Assembly: GCA_963793785.1 (NCBI GenBank)
Contig: CAWCBH010000003.1
Span: 1,736,001-1,800,000 of the forward strand
Length of the DNA: 64,000 nucleotides
Origin: CAWCBH01 sp963793785
GTDB lineage: Bacteria; Actinomycetota; Thermoleophilia; Solirubrobacterales; 70-9
Direction: 5' to 3'
How positions within the stretch are numbered: the first letter of the stretch is position 1; the number at the start of each line of letters is the position of its first letter. Made by a program: the position numbers and the translations under genes. The notes below the pieces were generated by a model, which saw nothing but the letters and a program-made list of their open reading frames with translations, searched no databases and was not told the origin of the DNA. Positions 29,539 to 39,487 of the stretch are shown here, in pieces.

Positions 29539-30810
29539 TCAGGTGCCCTGGTCCCAGGAGGCCAGGTACTTCGACTGCGCATCGGTGAGCGTGTCGATCC
29601 GCATCCCCTTCGAGGCAAGCTTCAGGCGGGCGATCTCCTGGTCGATCTCGCGCGGTACGTCGTAGACCTTCTTCTCCAGGCTCTCGTGGTTTCGGACCAT
29701 GTGCTCGGCGGCAAGGGCCTGGTTGGCGAAGCTCATGTCCATCACCGCCGCCGGGTGGCCCTCGGCTGCAGCGAGGTTGACGAGGCGCCCCTCGGCGAGC
29801 AGGAAGATCTCGCGCCCGTCGTGGAGCCGGTGGCCCTCGACGAACGGGCGCGCCCCATAAGTCGACTCGGTGCGGTCGTCGAGCTCGTCCTTGTTGATCT
29901 CGACGTCGAAATGGCCGGAGTTGCAGACGATCGCGCCGCTCTTCATGACGTCGAACATCTCGCCGGCGATCGCGTCGCGGTTGCCGGTCACCGAGATGAA
30001 GACGTCGCCCTCGCGGGCGGCCTCGATGGCGGGCATCACCTCAAAGCCGTCCATCACCGCCTCCAGCGCCCGCAGCGGGTCGACCTCGCAGACGATCACG
30101 TGAGCGCCGTGACCCTTGGCGCGCATCGCGACGCCCTTGCCGCACCAGCCGTAGCCGATCACAACCACCCGCAGGCCGGCGATCAGCACGTTGGTCGCCC
30201 GGATCACTCCGTCCAGCGTCGACTGCCCGGTCCCGTAGCGGTTGTCGAAGAAGTGCTTCGTGAAGGCCTCGTTGACGGCGATGATCGGAAAGCCGAGCTT
30301 GCCCTCGGACTCCAGCGCCCGCAGCCGGATCACGCCGGTCGTCGTCTCCTCGGTGCCGCCGTAGACCTCGGAGAGCTGCTCGGGCCGCTCGCCGTGCAGG
30401 ACCGAGATCACGTCGGCGCCGTCGTCCATGGTGATGTGGGGGTGCTTGTCGACCGCCGAGTTGATGTGGCGGTAGTAGGTCTCGTTGTCCTCGCCGTTGA
30501 TCGCGTGGACCTCGGCCCCGTAGCGATCGACCAGCGCCGCCGCGGTCTCGTCCTGGGTCGAGAGCGGATTCGAGGCGCACAGGGCGACGTCCGCCCCGCC
30601 CGCCATCAGCGTCCGCACCAGGTTGGCGGTCTCGGTGGTGACGTGCAGGCAGCAGGCCATCCGCATCCCTTCGAGCGGCCGGTCGCGCTCGAAGCGCTCG
30701 CGGATCTGCGCCAGCACCGGCATCTGCCGGTCGGCCCACTCGATCCGCTTCTGGCCGGCCTCCGCGAGGGAGATGTCGGCGATGTCGTAGTTGGAGGCGG
30801 CGGTTGCCAT
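29539..30810 (-). CDS. ahcY: Adenosylhomocysteinase
   Basis: 423 residues, intact. It hydrolyses S-adenosylhomocysteine to adenosine and homocysteine, clearing the inhibitor left by methyltransferases. Motifs: MACCLHVTTETANLVRTL, CASNPLSTQDETAAALV, MDDGADVISVLH, NRYGTGQSTLDGVIRATN, the NAD-binding GYGWCGKGVAMRAKGHGAHV, VTGNRDAIAGEMFDVMKSGA and VCNSGHFDVEI. ATG 30810 follows GGAAGGAC; the frame is open ten codons further upstream. No recognisable SAH riboswitch fits the 49 bp gap to the upstream GAF gene. Confidence 0.96.
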   Translation of the reverse strand: MATAASNYDIADISLAEAGQKRIEWADRQMPVLAQIRERFERDRPLEGMRMACCLHVTTETANLVRTLMAGGADVALCASNPLSTQDETAAALVDRYGAEVHAINGEDNETYYRHINSAVDKHPHITMDDGADVISVLHGERPEQLSEVYGGTEETTTGVIRLRALESEGKLGFPIIAVNEAFTKHFFDNRYGTGQSTLDGVIRATNVLIAGLRVVVIGYGWCGKGVAMRAKGHGAHVIVCEVDPLRALEAVMDGFEVMPAIEAAREGDVFISVTGNRDAIAGEMFDVMKSGAIVCNSGHFDVEINKDELDDRTESTYGARPFVEGHRLHDGREIFLLAEGRLVNLAAAEGHPAAVMDMSFANQALAAEHMVRNHESLEKKVYDVPREIDQEIARLKLASKGMRIDTLTDAQSKYLASWDQGT

Positions 30811-30859
30811 CAAGTCCTTCCCGTCGGTTCGCGGCGGCAAGGATAGGCCACCGGCTCGC

Positions 30860-31936
30860 TCAGGTAGGCGCCGGTGAGCCGAGCCGCTCCGCCAGCCTCG
30901 GCCAGCGGGCGATCGCCTCCTCGGTCGCCCGCAGGGCGAGGAGGTCGGCGATGTGGTGGCCGAGGAAGCCCGCCAGCAGGGACATCTCGGTGTCGTCGGA
31001 TCGCGGCTCGCGCCCGAGCAGCTCGATCACGCCGAGCGGCTTCGAGCCGGCCAGGATCGGCAGCCACAGCCCGGAGCGAAAGCCGGCCGCCTCGGCGGCC
31101 GCGGTGCGCGGGAAGCGGCGCAGCCGGGAGAGGTCGGCGACGTGCATCGGCTCCTGCTGGGTCCAGACCTGGCCCAGCATGTCGCCGTCGATCTCACGGC
31201 TGAGGTCCTGGTAGAGCTGGGCGAACACGTCGAGCCCGATCGAGCCGTTGAACCAGACCCCGCTGCAGCGCATCGCGGTCCGGCTCGAGCGCGACATCCA
31301 GGCGCTCCCCGCGTCCCACTCCAGACAGCGGCAGAGGGACTCGACCAGCCGCGGAATCGCCCGCTCCGCCACCCCCTCGCCGAGCAGCGCCTCGGTCACC
31401 GCGCGTCTCGCGCGCAGGTGCAGCGGGTTGACGAGCTCGGCCGAGTGCTCGACCTCGCCGATCTCGGCGACCGCGTCCTGGGCCAGTCCGCTGACCAGCG
31501 CCACCTCCTCGTCAGACCAGGCTCTGGGCCGGTCGGCGATCACGCAGAAGAGGCCGAGAAAGGCGCCGTCGCCGCGCAGCGGCATGCCGATGCAGCCGCG
31601 AACGCCGAGCCGGCGCACGGCCTCGCTCTCGGCCAGCCGCTCGTCGCGGCTGGCGTCCTCGATCACCACCGGCGCAACCGCCTCGGCGACCTTCGAGCAG
31701 AGCGAGTCGAGCACCGGCGTCTCGCGCAGCGGCGCCGGACTGATCGGAAGGCCGTGCTGGCTGACGAGGAAGGGCTCCTGTTGGGGCCCGGAGGAAACGA
31801 TGAAAGCGGGCGTGGCGAGGGTGCGCCCGGCGACCGAGGTCAGCCGGTCGAGCAGCTCGACCCCCCCGTTCGCCAAGCGGCGTTCGAGGTCGGTGGCCAC
31901 GATTGCGGCCGGCTGCTCGCTGTCAGTTCCCCGCAC
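30860..31936 (-). CDS. Tandem-GAF domain protein
   Basis: 358 residues, intact, no membrane segment. The first GAF domain spans about residues 20-160 (VVIEDASRDERLAESEAVRR, LGVRGCIGMPLRGDGAFLGL, FCVIADRPRAWSDEEVALV). The second spans about 180-345 (MHVADLSRLRRFPRTAAAEA, FRSGLWLPILAGSKPLGVIE). No kinase, cyclase, phosphatase or DNA-binding domain is attached, so it would be a stand-alone sensor or redox/ligand binder. A paralogue lies at 33019-34131, beyond the PAP2 gene. It is directly upstream of ahcY. Confidence 0.8.
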   Translation of the reverse strand: MRGTDSEQPAAIVATDLERRLANGGVELLDRLTSVAGRTLATPAFIVSSGPQQEPFLVSQHGLPISPAPLRETPVLDSLCSKVAEAVAPVVIEDASRDERLAESEAVRRLGVRGCIGMPLRGDGAFLGLFCVIADRPRAWSDEEVALVSGLAQDAVAEIGEVEHSAELVNPLHLRARRAVTEALLGEGVAERAIPRLVESLCRCLEWDAGSAWMSRSSRTAMRCSGVWFNGSIGLDVFAQLYQDLSREIDGDMLGQVWTQQEPMHVADLSRLRRFPRTAAAEAAGFRSGLWLPILAGSKPLGVIELLGREPRSDDTEMSLLAGFLGHHIADLLALRATEEAIARWPRLAERLGSPAPT

Positions 31937-32081
31937 TACTCAATTATCGGCGCGTGTCGCCTGCGCATGAGTAGAACACTCGTCCGCCCGCGGGGTGCCG
32001 TAACGCCGGCCGCGAGCCGTCTAGGATTTGCCGCAGCGGGGCCGCAGGCGCGGGCAGCGCCAGGCCCAACGAGAGGAAGAC

Positions 32082-33050
32082 GTGAGCACCGCGGAGATCG
32101 CAGAGCTCCGGGCCGGCGTCGAGCCGATCCCGGTAACGCACGCGCCGCGCCTGGCATTGGTGCGGCGCGTTGCGCTGTGCGCCTACGCGGTCGGCTTCCT
32201 CGTCTACTGCGCCCGCGTCGGCATCCCAGTCCAGCGCGAGCTGGTGATCCTCTGGATCTGCGGCGCTCTCGCCTGCGCGTCGATCGGCCGCTCGCCGCGC
32301 CAGATCGTCCAGCTGGTCATCGATTGGCTGCCGCTGACCGCGGTGCTGTTGGTCTACGACCTCTCACGAGGCGCCGCGGACTCGATCGGCGTACCGGTGC
32401 ATTTCGAGGCGATGATCGACTTCGACCGCCTCGTCTTCTTCGGCCAGACGCCGACCGAGTGGCTGCAGGCCAACCTCTTCGATTCCGAGGCGGTCCGCTG
32501 GTGGGACGTCGTCTTCACGATCATCTACACGTCGCACTTCATCGTCCCGTTCGCGGTCGCCGGCGTCCTCTGGGCGCGTCAGCGGCAGGCGTTCCTGAGC
32601 TTCACGAAGCGGTTCGTCACCCTCAGCTCGGCCGGCCTGCTCACCTACATCGCCTTCCCCGCCGCACCGCCGTGGATGGCCTCCGAGGAGGGAATGCTGG
32701 GCGACGTCGATCGCAGCACCGCCAGCGGCTGGGAGGTGATCGACCTCAATACGGCGGCCGCCTTCGAGAAGGGCCAGGCCGCGGTCAACCTGGTCGCCGC
32801 GGTGCCGTCGCTGCACGCGGCCTTCGCGGCCCTGGTGGCGATGTTCCTGTGGCCGCGGGTGCGCCCCGGCTGGCGTCCGCTGCTGGCGCTCTACGCGGTC
32901 GCGATGGGCTTCGCCCTGGTCGCCACCGGCGAGCACTACGTCTTCGACATCCTGCTCGGCTGGGCCTATGCGGCGCTGGTGATGATCGGATGGGCGTGGT
33001 GGGACGACCGCCGCGCCGCTACCACCAGCGCGCGTCCGGCAAGCCCCTGA
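32082..33050 (+). CDS. PAP2-family membrane phosphatase / inositol-phosphotransferase-like protein
   Basis: About 322 residues, intact, with six membrane helices (VALCAYAVGFLVYCARVG, VIDWLPLTAVLLVYD, VFTIIYTSHFIVPFAVAGV and others). The active-site motifs of the PAP2_3/AUR1-like group are present: AVPSLHAAFAALVAMFLWPR with the catalytic His, and ATGEHYVFDILLGWAYAALV with the second His and Asp. Such proteins dephosphorylate lipid phosphates or move head groups in phospho-inositol lipids. GTG 32082 is chosen because GAGAGGAAGA lies just before it. The 3' end overlaps the convergent GAF gene by 32 bp. Confidence 0.88.
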   Translation: MSTAEIAELRAGVEPIPVTHAPRLALVRRVALCAYAVGFLVYCARVGIPVQRELVILWICGALACASIGRSPRQIVQLVIDWLPLTAVLLVYDLSRGAADSIGVPVHFEAMIDFDRLVFFGQTPTEWLQANLFDSEAVRWWDVVFTIIYTSHFIVPFAVAGVLWARQRQAFLSFTKRFVTLSSAGLLTYIAFPAAPPWMASEEGMLGDVDRSTASGWEVIDLNTAAAFEKGQAAVNLVAAVPSLHAAFAALVAMFLWPRVRPGWRPLLALYAVAMGFALVATGEHYVFDILLGWAYAALVMIGWAWWDDRRAATTSARPASP

Positions 33051-34131
33051 ACGGCCCCTGAGCACGGCGGATCGAGACCGGAACCGCGGCGCCGAGGTCC
33101 GACCGGCGCAGCGCGATCAGCCCGCCGATCTGACGCCCGAGCTCGAGCAGCCGGGGCGCAACCTCCTCGTGGATGGGATGCGGACTCCGGCCCAACAGCT
33201 CGAGCGTGCCCAGCGCCTCCTCCCCGGCGAGCAGCGGGACCCAGGCACCGCAGCGCAGATCCGCCGCCGCGGCGACGACCCCCCGTGAGAAGCCCTCCAC
33301 CTCGGTCAGGTCCGGGCTCCATGCCGGCCGCCGGCGCCCCTGTACCTCGGCGACGATCTCGCGATCGCCGGCGAGGCTCAACGCAGCGCAGATCTCCGCG
33401 AACGCCGCCAGCCCATCTGAACGGCGCTGCCAGGTGGCGGCACAGCGCAGCTCCTCCGCGTCGCCGTCCGCAAGCCAGGCGCAGCCGAGGTCCCAGCCGA
33501 GGGCCCTGCAGCTGGCCTCGATCGCCGCGCCCAGTGATTCCGGCAATCCACCCGAGCCGGCGAAGGCCAGGTTCAGCTCCAGCCGGATCAGACCCAGCCC
33601 GGGCGGCTCTCCGCTGCCGCTCGGCCCGTTGGTCGCAATCTCTGCTGCGGCCAGCCCGGCAAGCTCGCCGAACAGGTCGACCTCGGTTCGCGTCCAGCGC
33701 CGCGGGGTCTCGGCAACCGCGCACAGCGAACCCAGCGGCAGCCGGCCATCGCGGGCCAGGGCGATGCCGAGGCAGGACCGAAGCCCCAGCCTGCGCACCA
33801 GCCGCCCCGCCTCCTCGCCTCCCTCGCGGTTGGCGTCGGCAATCCGCACCGGGCCCTGGTGGGCAGCCACCTCGAGACACAGCGCGTCGAGCAGGGGCGT
33901 CTCGCCCTTGGAGACCATCGGCAGCGGCAAGCCGACCTCGCTGCGAAGGAACGGGCGCTCGGCGCCGAGGACCGAGACCAGCGTCGCCGCCGATCCCAGT
34001 CCCTCGGCAGCCAATCGCGCGATGCCGTCCAGCGCCTCCCGATGGCCCGCATTCTCGCGGCGAACCGTCTGCGGCCCCGCGTCGGCGAGCCCGCTGCCGG
34101 CAGCCTCCTCCCTGACCAGCGTCTCCACCAC
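33019..34131 (-). CDS. Tandem-GAF domain protein (paralogue)
   Basis: 370 residues, intact. It matches the GAF protein at 30860-31936 in layout and in key stretches: DALCLEVAAHQGPVRIADAN, LVRRLGLRSCLGIALARDGR, CAVAETPRRWTRTEVDLFGE, then SPDLTEVEGFSRGVVAAAAD and CGAWVPLLAGEEALGTLELL. Similarity is moderate, so the duplication is old. No output domain is seen. Its 3' end overlaps PAP2 tail to tail, and it precedes no obvious partner. Confidence 0.78.
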   Translation of the reverse strand: MVETLVREEAAGSGLADAGPQTVRRENAGHREALDGIARLAAEGLGSAATLVSVLGAERPFLRSEVGLPLPMVSKGETPLLDALCLEVAAHQGPVRIADANREGGEEAGRLVRRLGLRSCLGIALARDGRLPLGSLCAVAETPRRWTRTEVDLFGELAGLAAAEIATNGPSGSGEPPGLGLIRLELNLAFAGSGGLPESLGAAIEASCRALGWDLGCAWLADGDAEELRCAATWQRRSDGLAAFAEICAALSLAGDREIVAEVQGRRRPAWSPDLTEVEGFSRGVVAAAADLRCGAWVPLLAGEEALGTLELLGRSPHPIHEEVAPRLLELGRQIGGLIALRRSDLGAAVPVSIRRAQGPFRGLPDARWW

Positions 34132-34179
34132 CTACCCAATATCGGGGAGGAGAGTGCGCGCCTTTAGTAGGACATCCGT

Positions 34180-35160
34180 TTAGTCGGCGCTGCCGAGCGC
34201 GTCCTTGAGGTCCTCGATCGCCTCGACGGGGACCGGGTCGACGCCGGCAGCCTCGGCGAGGGCCAGCGAGACGAGGTCGCCGAGCATCACCGCCCAGAGC
34301 AGCCGGGCCGTGCGGGTCGACCCTTCGGTCTCGACCCGCGCCACCGGCGCCCCGGTCGCGGCCACCGCGTCGGCGGTCAGCTCCAGGCGCCGGCGCTCGC
34401 GCGGATGCTGGTCGGAGTCCTCGAGGAAGACGGCGGAGTGGGTGCCGCCGGCGCCGGCCCAGCCGGCGATCTCGTTGTGGTCGGCCTCCGGCAGCTCGGC
34501 GTAGAAGGCCGGCCGCTTCGCGTTCTCGTTCACCTGCGTCTTCCAGCGCCGCGCCACCGAGATCGTCAGGTCCGCCCCGTAGACGACCGGGCTGGAGCCG
34601 GCGACCTGCGCCGCGATCTGACCCGCCCGCTCGCGGAGGCCGTCGAGGCTGCGCTCGAGGTGCGCGGCGGCGGCGTCGATCTCGGTGTGGATCCGGGGGG
34701 CGATCCCGCTCAAGGCCGCGATCTCGGCGGCGACGGCAAACATGTAGGCGACGGCGAGGCGAGGCGCCGGCAGCAGGCCCGGCAGGCCGACCACCGGCAG
34801 CTTCGCGGCGCGCGCCTGCTCGGTCAGGGCGCCGCCGGTGCTGGCGACGATCCGCCGCGCACCGAGCGCTTCGGCGGCGGCCAGGCAGGCGACGGTCTCC
34901 TCCGTCTCGCCGGAGTAGCTGCAGCAGAGGACCGTCCACTCGGGCGTCGCCCAGGAAGGCAGGCCGTAACCCCGAACGGTCAGCAGCGGTTTCGTGCAGC
35001 GATCGCCGAGGGCCGAGGCGGCGAGGTCGCCGCCGATCGCCGAGCCGCCCATGCCGCAGATCAGCACCCCGGCCGCCTCCGCCGGCTCCAGCCGCGCCGA
35101 CTCGATCCGCCAGAGGGCGTCGCGAAGGTGCTCGGGGATCGCCAGCAGGTCCTCGATCAT
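34180..35160 (-). CDS. Bifunctional phosphoglucose/phosphomannose isomerase
   Basis: 326 residues, intact. Two SIS domains: VLICGMGGSAIGGDLAASAL and VLCCSYSGETEETVACLAAA hold the sugar-phosphate loops, VVYGADLTISVARRWKTQVN and NENAKRPAFYAELPEADHNE hold the catalytic Glu and His. It links fructose-6-phosphate to mannose-6-phosphate and glucose-6-phosphate, feeding the guanylyltransferase just upstream. ATG 35160 overlaps that gene's stop by 4 bp, so the two are translationally coupled. Confidence 0.9.
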   Translation of the reverse strand: MIEDLLAIPEHLRDALWRIESARLEPAEAAGVLICGMGGSAIGGDLAASALGDRCTKPLLTVRGYGLPSWATPEWTVLCCSYSGETEETVACLAAAEALGARRIVASTGGALTEQARAAKLPVVGLPGLLPAPRLAVAYMFAVAAEIAALSGIAPRIHTEIDAAAAHLERSLDGLRERAGQIAAQVAGSSPVVYGADLTISVARRWKTQVNENAKRPAFYAELPEADHNEIAGWAGAGGTHSAVFLEDSDQHPRERRRLELTADAVAATGAPVARVETEGSTRTARLLWAVMLGDLVSLALAEAAGVDPVPVEAIEDLKDALGSAD

Positions 35161-36131
35161 CGGCCCCCAACCCTTTCACCCCGGCCGAGGACGGCTCCCT
35201 GCACCCGGGCTCCGGCGCCGACGTCGACCTCGGGAGCGAGGATCGACTCCTCGACCCGTGCCTCCGGGCCGACCCGGCATCCCGCCAGCAGCACCGAGTC
35301 GCGAACGGTTGCTCCGGCGCCGATCCGGCACTCCGGCCCGATCACGGCGCGGGGACCGATGTGTGCGCCGGCGACCTCGGCGCCGGCAGCGACGAAGACG
35401 CCCTCGGTGGTCGGGCGCACCGAGGTCTCGACCGCTCCCTCGAGAACGTCCCAGCTTGCCTGCAGGTAGCGCTGCGGCGTCCCGATGTCCATCCAGTAGC
35501 CCTCGAGCCGGACGCCGTAGAGGCCGGCCCCGACCAGTCGCGGGAAGACCTCGCGCTCGATCGACACGGCGCGACCGTCCGGAACCAGGTCCAGCACCGA
35601 GCGCTCGAGAACGTAGGTCCCGGCGTTGATCTCACCCCCCGTGGAGTCGCCGTCGCCCGGCTTCTCGACGAACTCGAGCACCTCGCCATCGGCGCTGCGT
35701 CGCACCAGGCCGTAGGCGGAGGCGTCGTCGACCGGGTAGAGGCCGAGCGTCGCCCGCGCCTCGTTCTCTTCGTGGGCGCGGATCAGCGCCGTCAGGTCGA
35801 GATCGGTGAGCACGTCCCCGTTAAGGGCCAGGAAGCGGTCGTCGAGATGCTCGGCGGCGAACTTGATCGCCCCCGCGGTCCCGCGCGGCTGCGGCTCGGC
35901 GACGTAGCGGAGCCGGGGGCCTCCGGGCTCTCCGTCCCCGAGCACCTCGCGCAGCGCATCGGGGAGGAACCCGCAGGCCAGCACCACCTCCTCGACGCCG
36001 TGACGGGCCAGCCACTCGATCAGGTAGGCGATGAAGGGCCGGTCGACTAGGGGGAGAACCGGTTTCGGAACCGACTCGGTGAGCGGGCGCAGCCGGGTCC
36101 CCTCGCCGCCGACGAGCACCAGCGCCTGCAT
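35157..36131 (-). CDS. Sugar-phosphate nucleotidyltransferase (mannose-1-phosphate guanylyltransferase type)
   Basis: 324 residues, intact. MQALVLVGGEGTRLRPLTES and VPKPVLPLVDRPFIAYLIEW form the nucleotide site, LALNGDVLTDLDL holds the metal-binding Asp, then FVEKPGDGD, EINAGTYVLERSVLDLVPDG and YWMDIGTPQRYLQASWD. The C-terminal hexapeptide repeats (AVIGPECRIGAGATVRDSVL) form a beta-helix. It most likely makes GDP-mannose, given the adjacent isomerase, but UDP/dTDP-glucose is possible. It abuts the UDP-glucose dehydrogenase gene upstream. Confidence 0.88.
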   Translation of the reverse strand: MQALVLVGGEGTRLRPLTESVPKPVLPLVDRPFIAYLIEWLARHGVEEVVLACGFLPDALREVLGDGEPGGPRLRYVAEPQPRGTAGAIKFAAEHLDDRFLALNGDVLTDLDLTALIRAHEENEARATLGLYPVDDASAYGLVRRSADGEVLEFVEKPGDGDSTGGEINAGTYVLERSVLDLVPDGRAVSIEREVFPRLVGAGLYGVRLEGYWMDIGTPQRYLQASWDVLEGAVETSVRPTTEGVFVAAGAEVAGAHIGPRAVIGPECRIGAGATVRDSVLLAGCRVGPEARVEESILAPEVDVGAGARVQGAVLGRGERVGGR

Positions 36132-37445
36132 CTAGGAGCCGGGCTCCGCGTCTCCGTTCTGGCCGTTGCGTCCGATCCCCTCGTAGCGAAAGCCGGCCGC
36201 CCGCAGGGCATCGGCGTCGAGGAAGTTGCGCCCGTCGATCAGGACCGGGCTGGCCATCCGCGAGGCGGCGGCCTGCCAATCGAGGTCAGCGAACTCCGGC
36301 CACTCGGTGACAAGGATCGCGGCGTCGGCGCCGTCGAGGGCCTCGAGCGCCGAGGGCGCACAGCTCGACTGCGGCAGGAGCTCGCGGGCGCGCTCTCCGG
36401 CGACCGGGTCGATAGCCGACGACCTCCGCGCCCTCGCCCTGCGAGCCGAGCGGCCAGGACCAGGCTCGACGGCATCTCGCATGTCGTCGGTGTCGGGCTT
36501 GAAGGCGAGGCCGAGCAGCGCCACCCGCTTGCCGGCCAGCGAGCCGAGGTGCTTGTGCAGCTTGCCGATCACCCGCCGCTTCTGCAGCTCGTTGACCTCG
36601 ATCACCGCGTTGAGCAGCTGGAAGTGGTAGCCGGTGTTGCCGGCGAGCATGCTTCAGGGCGTAGACATCTTTTCCGAAAGCAGCTACCCCCGTAGCCGAT
36701 GTCCGGCCCGCAGGAACGCGGGCCGATCCGCTCGTCGAGTCCCATCCCGTGCGCGACCTCGCCGACGTCGGCGCCGACCTCCTCGCAGACGTTGGCGATC
36801 TCGTTGATGAAGGAGATCTTCGTCGCCAGGAAGGCGTTGGAGGCGAGCTTGATCATCTCGGCGCTGGCGACGTCGGTGCGGACCACGGTCGCCGCCGAGC
36901 GGGCGGTAGACGTCCTCGACCGCGTCCCCGGCGGCCGCGTCGGCGGGGTCGGCGCCGATCACCACCCGGTCGGGATGCAGGAAGTCGTCGACCGCGGTTC
37001 CCTCCTTGAGGAACTCCGGGCAGGAGACGTAGGGGACGCCGGGGAGGTCGCGGCGGATCGCCGCTCCGGTTCCCGCCGGGACGGTGCTCTTCATCACCAG
37101 GACGTGATCGCCCTCAGGACGGAGCTCGTCGACGACCGAGCGGACCCGGGAGAGGTCGGCATCGCCGGAGTAGGTGGGCGGCGTGTCGACGCAGACGAAC
37201 AGCAGCCGGGCCGCCTCGAGCAGCTCCGGCATCTCGGTCGTGAAGGTAAGCCGCTCGGCGTTGCCGGCGAGCAGCTCGCCGAGACCGGGCTCATGGAACG
37301 GCGTCTGCCCCCGGCGCAGCGATTCGATCTTCTCGGGCACGATGTCGCGGGCGACGACACGATGGCCGAGCTCGGCGAAGCAGGCTGCCGTGACCAGGCC
37401 GACCCAGCCGACCCCGACGACACCGATCGGCTGCTTCTCACTCAT
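36132..37445 (-). CDS. UDP-glucose 6-dehydrogenase
   Basis: About 437 residues. It oxidises UDP-glucose to UDP-glucuronate with NAD. The Rossmann start GVVGVGWVGLVTAACFAELG, VCVDTPPTYSGDADLS, VMKSTVPAGTG and SCPEFLKEGTAVDDFLHPDR are followed by IKLASNAFLATKISFINEIA, the catalytic region SCGPDIGYGGSCF, and the C-terminal RVALLGLAFKPDTDDMRDA, LVTEWPEFADLDW and LIDGRNFLDADALRAAGFRY. Apparent frameshifts near 36900, 36680, 36470 and 36420. GTG/ATG 37445 overlaps the end of the LCP gene (ATGA). Confidence 0.9.
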
Positions 37446-39486
37446 CGATTGCCGCGCCGGGTCCGCCTCGGCTTGGGGTTGGGCTCGATCTCGCCGATCG
37501 ACCGTGCAATCCCGAGCATCTGGTCGTTGGTCAGCGTCTGCAGGAGGCTGTTGGCGATCCAGTAGCTGTTGCCCCCCTCACGCCAGGCGACCATCCGGAC
37601 CCGGTCGCTGTCGAGGTAGATGTCGAAGCGGCGGCCCTCGATCGTGCGCGACTCGCTCGGGTCGCTGAGGATCGGCGGGTCCTGCCAGCCGCGGATTCCC
37701 TGCACGCCGAAGTAGTCCCCCTGCGGGATCTGGAGCACCATCCGGTAGGCGCCGTGGAGATTGCCGTCGGTGTCGCGCAGGTGGTAGAGGTAGGGATTGG
37801 CGACGTCCTCGTTGGAGACGTAGACGGACCCCGACGGCAGGCGGCGGGGGAAGAAGACCGAGAACTCGGCTCCGACCTTGCGGGCGACGGTCTCGGCGAC
37901 GTCGCGGCTGCCCTGCGCGGAGTCGACCAGCCCGTCGGATTGCGGGGTCGGGGTCGGCGGAGCCTTCTGGCGCTGCGGGCGCTGCCGGTCGCGTTGCCGG
38001 TCCCGTCCCCGTCGCGTCTCGCCCTCCAGGTCCAGCTCGCCCCGAGGCCCGCCGCTGGCCTCGAAGCCGAGGAACTGGTCGATCGCCCGGCGGATCTCCG
38101 GCCGCGACGCATAGACGTAGCTGGGGCCGAGGACGGCCGGGAAGTTCACCTCCTTGATCGGCGCGCTGCGGGCATCGATCATCAGCCGCAGCACCTGGAT
38201 CATCGTCTTCACGTTCTGGATGTCGGAGCTGGTGTGGGCGGTGAAGATGTCGATCAGCTCGTCCTGGTCGGTGAGCAGCTTCGCCGGAGGGACCCGCTGG
38301 CGGGCGAGGCGGAGGAAGTCCTGCTGGCGCGCCGCCCGCACCAGGTCGGTGTCGGTGTGCCGGTAGCGGACGTAGTCGAGCGCGTCGATCCCGCAGAGCT
38401 TCTGATAGCCCGGGCGGATGTCGATCTCGTCGTACTGCAGCTCCGCCGGCAGGCCGATGTTGGAGTGGTAGTAGCGACGGTCGACGTCGGTGTAGACGCA
38501 CTCGATCGCGTTGATCGCCCGCACGAAGCCGAGGAAGTCGATGTTGACCAGGTGGTTGATCTCCAGGCCCATGCCGGCGGTCAGCCGCTGGATCGTGCGC
38601 AGAGTCAGCCGCGGACCGCCGAGCGCATAGGCGGCGTTGAACTTGCTCGTTCCCACGCCGGGGATCTCGACCTTGAGGTCGCGGGGGATGTTCAGCACCG
38701 CGATCACGTTCTGGTCGGGGTCGACGCGGAGCAGGATCGTCGTGTCGGAGAGCCCGCGTTCCTTCTCGCCGGCGTTGCCGACGCGCTTGTCGGAGCCGAG
38801 GATGAGGAAGTTCTGCGCCTCCCCGCCTTCGACCTCTGCGAGCCGGTCGGCAACCCCGGCGATCGGCTGGATGTCTTCGACGATGTCGCTCAACCGCAGG
38901 ATTCCTGCGACCGCGGTCGCGCTTGCGAATGAGGAGACGATCACGAACGAGGCGAGCAGGGCGCGCAGCCAGTAGCGCCTGCGCTTGGGGGGCGGATCCG
39001 GGTCGCCCGACTGCGGCGGGCGCCGCGGCGACCAGGGCTGACCGGTCTTCCTCGCCTCCGTAACCGCCTCGCTGGCCTCGCGAGCCCCGGCGCCGATCGC
39101 AACCGTGCGCACGGGCTTGTCGCCGCTGGCGGGCTCGATCGAGTATTCGACCGTGTCCGGAGTCGTCGATCCCTCCTCCGGCGCCTGCTCGGGATCGGCC
39201 GCGGGCTCCTCGGCCGCTGCCGTCTCCTCCTCCTCGGCCGCGGCCTCCTCCGCTTCAGGCTCGTCCGCCTCGGATCGGCTCGTCCTCGGCTCGGCTCGTC
39301 CGCCTCCGCCTCGGGCTCGGCCGCCTGCTCCTCGGCCTCCGCCGGCGTTTCTTCCTCCTCCCCCTCCCCAGGTTTGCCCCCTGCCTCGCGCAACGCGTCG
39401 GCGAACTCGGGGTCGAGCTCGGGCACCTCCTCTGGGGACTCGGAATCCGGCTCCCGGGGCGGCTCGTCGGGCGGCGGGGCGGTCAC
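37442..39486 (-). CDS. LytR-CpsA-Psr (LCP) family wall-polymer ligase with acidic N-terminal extension
   Basis: About 680 residues. The first 180 are cytoplasmic and rich in Glu/Asp/Ala/Pro (PEEVPELDPEFADALRE; GEGEEEETPAEAEEQAAEPE), then one helix (LRALLASFVIVSSFASATAV). The LCP domain follows: NFLILGSDKR, DTTILLRVDPDQNVIAVLNI, PRDLKVEIPG, KFNAAYALGG, INHLVNIDFLGFVRAI and DALDYVRYRHTDTDLVRAAR, with the conserved Arg and Asp residues of the polyprenyl-phosphate site. A C-terminal LytR_C-like domain ends the protein. LCP enzymes transfer glycans from lipid carriers to peptidoglycan. One apparent frameshift near 39290. Confidence 0.88.
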
Positions 39487-39487
39487 C

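Noticed and set aside
30811..30859. SAH riboswitch before ahcY
   Set aside because: The gap is only 49 bp and no expected conserved core or pairing was found.
30953..33061. 700-codon plus-strand frame across the GAF and PAP2 genes
   Set aside because: It is antisense to the GAF gene and out of frame with the clear PAP2 motifs.
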